Shown: positions 56,560 to 64,000 of the stretch, piece by piece
Numbering within the stretch: the stretch's first letter is position 1
Layout: every line of letters starts with the position of its first letter
Source: Bryopsis sp. KO-2023
Taxonomy: Eukaryota > Chlorophyta > Ulvophyceae > Bryopsidales > Bryopsidaceae
Assembly: GCA_030272585.1 (NCBI GenBank)
Contig: BSYQ01000002.1
Span: forward strand, 3,348,001-3,412,000
DNA: 64,000 bases
Reading direction: 5' to 3'
Position numbers and translations under genes: made by a program
Notes under the pieces: generated by a model
What the model saw: the letters and a program-made list of their open reading frames with translations, nothing else
Told to the model about the DNA's origin: nothing
The model's database searches: none

Positions 56560-58108
56560 CAAAGTTGTGCGCCGTTGCAACGGCTCCGTTAATAACGGCG
56601 CCGTTAACGGTAACGGGCCGTTGCCGTTCCGTTGTCGCTAGCGTTTTACAAACCTGTTAAAACCCGTTAATTGACCGTTAACGATCACACAGCCGTTATT
56701 AACGGCATCTGCCGTTGCCATCGATTACAATGGTCAATGTTACTAAATTAAGAGTACTGGAACGAATAATCCACCCCGTCCCGTTCATGCCTCGCTCGTT
56801 TCGCGGGCAAGGAAAGGAATGAAATCGTATGGGGATGAAGCCAAACGAAAGAAGTGAACTTTTCGAGCACGTCGCACTTTGTCGCGTGCGAAACGAGCAA
56901 GAAACGAGGGAGATATTCCAGTTTCTGTATTTTCCACAGAAACATGGGAATACCCAATACCTCCTTAAATTTTTTATTTTAGTTGGTTCTATGTCTGAAA
57001 ATAGCATTTGGAAAAGGCGGAACCAGAGCCGGGTCGTACTGTACCGACCCTGCTAAAACTGGGTCAATACCGACATTTTACCGAGGAGTTTAAATCACCT
57101 TAAATGACCTTAAACCCTAAGGTGATTTAAGGTATAACATCCATTTACACTAGGATGTAATAACTCCCAAGTCGGTAGAATACCGACCACGGCAGGTTTT
57201 CAACTTGGAACTTTAAATGCTCATAACTTCCCACATACACCTTCAATGGATCCCAAACAAATTGCAATAGATAGGAAATGTCTTTCTCTTGCGATTGGAT
57301 ACCTCAAAAACGCAATTTGACTAAGTATGAAAGAAGTTATGAGTGTTTTTCTAAATCGGTCGGTATTTATACCGACCCAGGTCGGTATTGTACCGACCAA
57401 GGTCGTTATTGTACCGACCCCCTTCGGTACGGTACGGTACGGTACAAACGGGTTGCTGCCCGGCTCTGGGCGGAACCTGCTCTGTCTCGCCCTATTCTTC
57501 GTGAAAAGACCCGTGGAAGTTCCGCTTTTTGCGCAACTTTAGCGGCAGTGAAAGGCGGCACAACGACGGAAGTTCTTATCAAGTTAAAAATAGATCTGAT
57601 GTAGATCTTCACCCACACCACCCGCCGTTTTTGCTGAAAATTTTTAGGGAAAATTGGTTTTCGACCTGGAAAAGGCAGCTAAGACACAAGAAAAACTATT
57701 TCCGAGCACGTCGCATGTCCATGTTTCTGTGGAAAATACAGAAACTGGGGTATCTCCCTCGTTTCTTGCTCGTTTCGCACGCGACAAAGTGCGATGTGCT
57801 CGGGAGAACATATGGATTCGGTTGGTTTTATTTCTAAACGAGTTTACTTCCTTCCTCACTCGCGAAACGAGCAGGGAACGAAAGGGACGGGGTGGATTAT
57901 ACATTAGTAATACTTGCAGAAAGAGTTGTGAGTACGCAAAAAACGCCGTTAACGGTGGCCGTTGCAACGGGCCGTTACAACGCCGTTAACGGCCGTTAAA
58001 CCGTTGTGCAACAACGGAACGGCAACGGTTTTCACGGCAATTAACGGCCGTTAATTGCCGTTGCCGTTCTGTTGCCGTTGTCAATTTTTCGACTTCGGCG
58101 CAACTCTG
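56560..58108. mobile_element. Foldback hAT-type element with GTTAACGGCC words
   Basis: The flanks GTATGTAC at 56552-56559 and 58109-58116 form an exact 8-base target duplication. Ends CAAAGTTGTGCGCCG and the complement CAGAGTTGCGCCG are imperfect inverted repeats. About 430 bases at each side are inverted copies. They contain palindromic CCGTTAACGG words, then a segment with CCACCCCGTCCC, then a segment with CTTGCTCGTTTCGCACGCGA. No transposase is present, so the element is non-autonomous. It contains a second hAT-type element at 57024-57468. Confidence 0.88.
57024..57468. mobile_element. Small hAT-type MITE nested in the foldback element
   Basis: Perfect 10-base ends CAGAGCCGGG/CCCGGCTCTG are flanked by the exact 8-base duplication GGCGGAAC at 57016-57023 and 57469-57476. 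The interior is rich in GGTCGGTA/TACCGACC words, a hairpin AAATCACCTTA/TAAGGTGATTT around 57090-57135, and GGTACGGTAC repeats at the right end. No coding sequence is seen. Confidence 0.9.
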
Positions 58109-58689
58109 GTATGTACAAACGCTTTTCTCAATGTGCAAGGAGTTTGTGTGAGCACTAGAGCATCAAATATCGGGCGGCACACAAAGCCGTTGACCCTCAC
58201 AGGCTTCGACAGAAACAGAAGCCAAACAAATGGGAACGTGAATCGAATCGTGAATGCTTTGCATCGGAGCATGGGCACCAAGATTGCCGGTGCTCTTTAC
58301 GGTTGGCCTCTCACCACACCGATCGCAATTCCATGTGGTTGTTGGCTTTACCCCGTGTTAATAACAAACCTGTTCGAGCCACCACCACAAACACTTGGCG
58401 AGCTCGAACAGCCACAAACAGGGGCCTGAAATTGTGTAAGTCTAGTTTTCATTAAGGTTCATAGCGGACAATCAATTGGCGGTTCAGATGATGGTGGCCA
58501 AGCAGATGCGGTTTAAACTGACCAAGCTGACCAAGCTAGAGAAGTAAACATTTTTCTGGTTGTTTTTTTTTTTTTTTTAATCTCGTGAGCTGATGATGAT
58601 CCTCAAAATGAAAGGTGAATCAACTCTTACACTCGAACGGTCAAGAGGTGGACCTGTACACTCTCTTTGAACTAGGTACTTAAAGGTAA

Positions 58690-58925
58690 CAGCTCTTGTT
58701 TAAGCGTCCATATGATGTGGTCCGCTAGTAATGAGCGCTTACGACTCGGACTTAGCTAACCTGGGTTTGAATCCCACAGCTGACCACCTACCTCTAGTTG
58801 GGGGCTGGTGAGCTTGGCTCCCGTTAATCACACATTAAAGATATATATAATATTATTACTTTGTTCTTTAATTAATCATCTCACTCCTAGCTAATATGTG
58901 CTTAATTGTGTGACCTGTTCTAGAC
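58690..58925 (+). mobile_element. tRNA-derived SINE-like copy
   Basis: This reads TGGTCCGCTAGTAATGAGCG, CTTACGACTCGGACTTAGCT and GGGTTTGAATCCCACAG, a tRNA-like head with A- and B-box-like words. A shared body follows (TGAGCTTGGCTC, ATATTATTACTTTGTTCTTT, ATATGTGCTTAAT). A second, inverted copy lies at 54900-55245. Confidence 0.65.
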
Positions 58926-59210
58926 ATGCTCCCACTTGTCGAGACCGAACTGTCTTCACTTTTTTATTGAGGTGTTACGAATAGTGATAGTTTGGCGGAT
59001 GGACAAGACTTTGAATACCATAGTTGTGACGACAAGCAGAGTACATTCGACATTCTTATGGAATTTGACTAGCTTTCTTGAAAATCAGAAAAGATACGAT
59101 ATTCAATTGACTAGTCTAAAGAGTCCTCAAGTGTGGAGCAAGTGTCACTTGAAAAAAGTGTGAAAGGCAGTGTGCATTGACGCATTTCCTATCAAGTGCT
59201 CAAGGCTTCT

Positions 59211-59356
59211 TGATACGGGATAAAGCGAGCTCAGCCCGCAAAGGGAGCGGGCGGGTCCACCAACGTCCCGTATCGTGTATCATTTTGTCCCCCCTCGGGC
59301 CGAAATAGAGACCGGCCTGTCCCCTTTGGGGGCTGTGCTCGCTTTATCCCGTATCA
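59211..59356. mobile_element. 146-base MITE
   Basis: Inverted ends TGATACGGGATAAAGCGAGC and GCTCGCTTTATCCCGTATCA are exact over 20 bases. They are flanked by the 5-base repeat CTTCT at 59206-59210 and 59357-59361. The interior is GC-rich against AT-rich surroundings and forms a near-complete hairpin near its ends. Confidence 0.88.
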
Positions 59357-59361
59357 CTTCT

Positions 59362-61229
59362 CGCCTTGGCTTGTAGCTGGCGGTTATTTAGCTTTTGTTT
59401 GCTCTTGATTTCTAGATCATCGTGGGAAACTTCATGAATTGTTGATAGAATCACTTTGTACTTTAAAGTTTTTGAGGAGGTGATGCTCGAAAGACGGCTC
59501 GCTGCATAAATAGGAACCAAACAAGTTTCTTATTAGTTGCCTAGTCTCAAATCAATTAATGGAGCTCTCAACAACCTCGAGGCGAAAGATGTTTTAGTGG
59601 AGGGTGGCTTAGATGTAGCAACGGTGTGTGGAATAATAACTTAAGCTTGATTTGTTTGGAAAAGTACAAAAAGAGATTGATCCATATGATGATTGCAAAT
59701 TGGCGATCATTTCGGTGCCCATTTATCCATCTTCAACGTTGAGAAGAACCCCACTACGATGGGGTGGAGTACTTAATAGGTGCTATAGTTTTAAACCTCT
59801 CGTATCTCTCTTGTTGCCGTTGAATCTTTTTTCCAATACCGTTACCGTTTTTGAAGAAAGAATGTCTGACGATCCGACCAGGCGAAAATTTTCCGAGAAT
59901 TAAAAGAAAGCCTTCTACCCCATTGGTCGCCTAGCTTGACGTTTAACTACCGAAGGTTAGCAGAGACTAGAGAAGAAGAATATTATCAAAGGGAAAAAAG
60001 AGGAGAGTAAGGTTAACGAGAGGAAAAGTTATATCAACCCTTTCTTTTGTTTTTTTGCTTGACCGTAACGCACGGTATCTTTTTTTTCTTTAACATAAGG
60101 TAACGTAGATCAAGAAGAAGAGCCGATTCAAGATCAAGAAGTAGGATCGTGGCCACCCGAAATCAGCCTTGTATTACAACAAGAGCTCGTTCAAGTTCCG
60201 GTCGGAGAAGAGGATGTTCAAGATCTAGCTCAAGGATCGAGGCCACCCGATCATCATGATTTGTGTCAGAAAAGTGGTAGGATGAGAAATAGCTTTACGC
60301 ACTCGAGGAATAAAAGTAATTGAATTGGAAAAGTCGCTTAGAACGCATGTGCGCTCAAGAAAAGAAGGTTTCATCACCCAAGCACTATTCATACCCTTGT
60401 TCTCGTAAAAGCCACGGATCACCATGGATTGCCGACGGATGGATTGGTGTGTTTAACCATGAGTAATCATTCTTCTACCCACGCAGAGTGTTCAGATTTA
60501 ATAATATTACCTCCACTTGGACATATTTTACCATAATAGATGTTAGGAATGGATTCTTCAACATGCCCAATCGCACTAGTTTTAGCCTCGCTGTTTTAGG
60601 TCCTGCACTTATGCAAACCTCAAAAAAAAAGGACAGATATTTATATATACATCTGACCTATAAACAATATAGGGTTTTTCATGATTCGACTCGATACACA
60701 TAACGTGCCGCCCAACTTTTTGTGGAGACTTGAAAAGAGCGTTCCTCGACATAATGTCGGAAAAAGGCTTCCTTTAATTGAACGTATCAAAACCGTCCAT
60801 CTATGGTGCACTTAAATGAGGATGAGGTGGAGCATCTAATCGATAAAACCAATCATCTTCTATTGGGAACGTTTGTACCCAATTAATTATCGTTTTCAGT
60901 TTTGCTTTGAGAAAAGTGGATGTCCGTTAAAGTATGGAACTAAAATGACCAAAGATAATTGTATCATTAAAATTACTGAGCGAAGGCAACAAAGCTAGGG
61001 ATGACCTTTAAATTGATAAAACAAATACTTTAATACTTTGTTAAGGTAGCATCCAGACACTTTGTGATATTCACTCCATTTCTTCACTACACGTCGTTTC
61101 TTTTTTAATCCCACTCTCATCAAAAGTGCATACAAGTAATGAAAAGGTAATGAGGAACGAATGGTTCGCTGTGTTAGGCTACAACAAGAACCACCTCAAG
61201 AGAATTAGGAAACCTCTAGTTTCCCCATC
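59362..61229. other. AT-rich tract with one acidic exon-like segment
   Basis: At 60108-60284 on the plus strand a frame without ATG reads an acidic, glutamine-rich sequence (DQEEEPIQDQEVGSWPPE, later EEDVQDLAQGSRPPD). It contains an internal duplication of a QDx-GS-PP unit and ends at TGA. It could be an exon or retroelement relic; no family is recognised. Nothing else was recognised. Confidence 0.3.
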
Positions 61230-61625
61230 GTGGAAGACATACTCAAGGGAATTGATATCGGGTCGAACATGAGGTCGAATCCTCATATTGATTTAGCTAC
61301 TACTTGCCGATTCACAAGGTTTATCCAAGGTCCCATGGGTTTACTTGCAAATGCTTTTGAATCGATATCGAGACAATCGTTTTGTTCTTCCGGACTCATG
61401 TTAAAACATACCGCTACGTTATAAAAAGATACACAGTTTTACCACACGATTGGATTAGCTCAAAAGAAAGTAATTTTGCCAAGGATCGACTTCGAGTCAC
61501 ATATCTTACCAAGGAAGAATAGGGTCAAGGTAATATCATATATCTCATACAATGCTTAAGACTTGGAAAACTTTATGCTTGAAGACTATAGAAGTCAATA
61601 TGAGACGGGGTTTAGGGCCATATCT
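61230..61625 (+). repeat. Direct repeat, copy 1
   Basis: This matches 62540-62885 in the same orientation, sharing CCAAGGATCGACTTCG and TAATTTTGCCAAGG. It includes TTGCCGATTCA near the 5' side and GGGTCAAGGTAATATCAT toward the 3' side. The copies are diverged and interrupted in all frames. Confidence 0.7.
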
Positions 61626-62539
61626 TTCGTGAACGACACGGATATGTTTTTTGCTCTCCTTATAAATATATTTTTTTTCATGAACTCGTCGCTAAGACGT
61701 ACATTTTGCTTTAAGGCAACACCAAAGCCAGTACGTGACTTTCGTTGTAAAAGGCATTGCTTGATCAATGAAAATGCATGCTGGCTGAGTAGGTGGTATT
61801 GTAACAGCCAGGTTAGTTGAATACAAGTCCTGTTTCTTACCTAAGTTTCCCAACATCAACGAATTATCTATTTACTCCAAGAATCTCTTTATAGTATCAT
61901 AATTGAGAAGGGTCTCTCTAGCTTCTTTTGAAGCGGTTTTTCAAGAAGAGGATGAAGATCCTGAGTTTCACATGAGAAGAGATGAAGCATAGGGGCAACC
62001 TCTTCAAATATATGAGGGATGTTATCATTCACGGATGAACGATAACATCCCAGATACATAGGACTGTTAACACTCATTTATACTTCAGCAAGTCGGCGCG
62101 AAAGGCAGTTGAGGTTGTCTTCGCTTCGCATCCAGGTGAACCCGATGATTGCGAACGCGATTATCATGAGTGCGCCGCTCAAATCCGTTCACATAGGACT
62201 CTAAAGCTATCCTTTGGTGTCTCTTGAAGTCGAAGACTCATTGTTATGGCCAGCTTTTGATCTCCACTCGTTTTGTGGGAGATCCTAAGTTGCCACTATA
62301 CTTCTTAGTTGAACTGTCTAGACATTACGTACATAAGCTACGCGGACGTTGTTCTGATGCAAGTATGTTCAGGTATCAACATACGTTTTCAGTCGCCTCC
62401 TATCCATTCACTAACATGCATTTAACATGTTTATAAAGCCTAACATCGATGTGCTGAATGGCTTACCAAGCAAACAAGGTGCAGGAAAGGTAGGTAATTG
62501 ATTCGGTCCACACGGTTTCGTAGATTACCCCCATCGATG
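61626..62539. other. Spacer between direct repeats
   Basis: Short ORFs only. The ORF at 62224-62436 (STRFVGDPKLPLYFLVELSR...) looks somewhat protein-like but matches nothing I recognise. Confidence 0.3.
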
Positions 62540-62885
62540 GTAGCTTCCGACAAGACTGAACACTCATATTGATGTAGCTACCACTTGCCGATTCATAAGG
62601 TTCATCCAAATGCAAATGTTGTTGTATCGATATCACGACAATCGTTTTTTTCCTGGAATGATGTTAAGACATATCGGTACGTTTTAAAAGAATACACAAT
62701 ATTGCCACGATTGGGTTAGCTAAAAAAAAGTAATTTTGCCAAGGATCGACTTCGGGTCACATGTCTTACCAAAGAAGAGTGGGGTCAAGGTAATATCATG
62801 TACCTCTTATAATGCTCAACATTGAGAAAACTTACGATTTCAGAATATAGAAGTGGATATGAGGTGGGCTTTGGGCCACATGGAC
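62540..62885 (+). repeat. Direct repeat, copy 2
   Basis: This is the second copy of the sequence at 61230-61625, about 1.3 kb downstream, with small deletions. The pair could be remnants of long terminal repeats or a segmental duplication. No clear TG/CA ends or target duplication were seen. Confidence 0.65.
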
Positions 62886-64000
62886 TCGATTCTTCAAATC
62901 TTCAATGTTCTGGCTAAACACTAGGCTGAGGAGTCTTTCTTGCAGCATAGACACAAGCTCGTTCACCTGCTCGAACGTCAATTAATGGATTGTATCGCTA
63001 CTTGGGATGATACTCTTAGATTCAGAAGCATATATGAGTACAAACGTGAGCCTTTTGTGTGCTGTATTGGAGGGAAGCTTCATGGAGCTAGAGTGATTGG
63101 TATCGTATAGCTCTATCTGTATTTACGGTGGCGCAATAACCCACATGGGACGCTAATCTGATTACGGTCACAAGAGAACACTTACCAATCGTTTTGAAAA
63201 GATAACATTCCGAAATCAAAAGATCATGGTTACGTCATTGGAGCTCTATATTAGTGCCAATCTGGATCAAGGTCTGGTGGACACTACTTGCCAAGGGTCA
63301 ATATTAGAATGGGATAGTTACGGCGAAGAGAACAAACGCACACTTCTTGTGGTTGCTGTTCACGCATCAAAACACGCCCACCAGGCAAGGGAAATACGCG
63401 ATAGAAGAGATCTGAGTCACAAATAGAGCAATCTCCTAAGATATTTGAAGTTGATTTCCTATAAGGTCGTCATTAGCAATCGACAAAAACCGGCTTACAC
63501 AAGCGCTTCCTTCACTTGCGCATCGTTGTTGTTATCTTGGTGGACGTTGTTATCTGCTCGAACTACGATATTTCGCTGAAAAAAATGCCAGTACCGACCA
63601 CCGCTACCGTTTTTTACCCTCGCGGACCCGAGGAGGGCGATTGCGAGCAGCTGCGTTGTATGAAGTTTCGTGGGTGCCAGCTTATTTTTGTATTTGGAGA
63701 TGTAAGAATATGGTGCAAGCTCGTTTGTGGGCCACAATAAAGATGAAACTACCCTCTAGCGGTTAACTCACACACATTTGATGGCAACAATGAGGACTTG
63801 TCATCGGAAGAAATGACTTCTTTTGGTAGCCACTTCCATTAGAGAAAAGATAAAGCAGGTTGACGGTGCGACAACACACGGAATGGGGTAGTTAGGATCC
63901 TTAGGGAAAGTCCATGCCTTGAGGTGATTATGATATCATGTATTCTTTGCCAATGTCCCTTTCAACAAAATACAAGCGGTTTTAGCTTTTAGAGTCCTCG
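62886..64000. other. AT-rich end of window, no gene recognised
   Basis: ORFs at 63226-63426 and 63495-63740 have no recognisable domain. Both strands are open at the latter, so coding sense is doubtful. Confidence 0.35.

Overview
The window reads as nuclear DNA of a protist, most likely an alga or a related stramenopile, cryptophyte or alveolate. The evidence is GT-AG spliceosomal introns, TAA/TGA stops, a plant-type TTTAGGG motif, hAT, CACTA-like, LINE, LTR and DIRS-like elements, and an ORF resembling the EsV-1-7 cysteine/histidine repeat. No marker fixes the species. Exon boundaries below come from splice sites and reading phase read by eye.

Layout. (1) 1-1150: a decayed LINE reverse transcriptase. 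(2) 1150-9195 and 38292-45990: two arms of a large diverged inverted duplication, about 8 kb each, facing each other across a 29-kb interior. The left arm has an intact five-exon ankyrin gene. The right copy is broken and carries three later insertions (a LINE 3' end, a solo LTR and a MITE), whose empty sites can be read in the left arm. The inner tip of each arm copies the 5' region and signal-peptide exon of the amidase gene. (3) 9.2-20.3 kb: a secreted N-acetylmuramoyl-L-alanine amidase gene (bacterial family, two introns), an F-box/WD40 gene, a broken coiled-coil/ankyrin locus, a decayed copy of the F-box/WD40 3' end, and a secreted beta-helix-like protein with a C-terminal anchor. (4) 20294-30195: a CACTA-like transposon holding a complete 6.3-kb hAT element (22401-28743). 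The hAT carries a BED-type transposase and a convergent second gene rich in tandem repeats. (5) 30.4-37.0 kb: a 13-exon XMAP215/Dis1/MOR1-type gene that begins at the last TOG domain. (6) 46-64 kb: an AT-richer, gene-poor tract of mobile-element remains, including several short elements with readable target-site duplications, tRNA-derived SINE-like copies, a DIRS-like polymerase and a foldback hAT element holding another small hAT-type element.

The host genes (amidase, F-box protein, ankyrin protein, beta-helix protein, microtubule polymerase) show no sign of a joint pathway. The theme of the window is structural: inverted duplication, repeated copying of one signal-peptide exon, and nested transposons whose ends are built from short, often palindromic, element-specific words.
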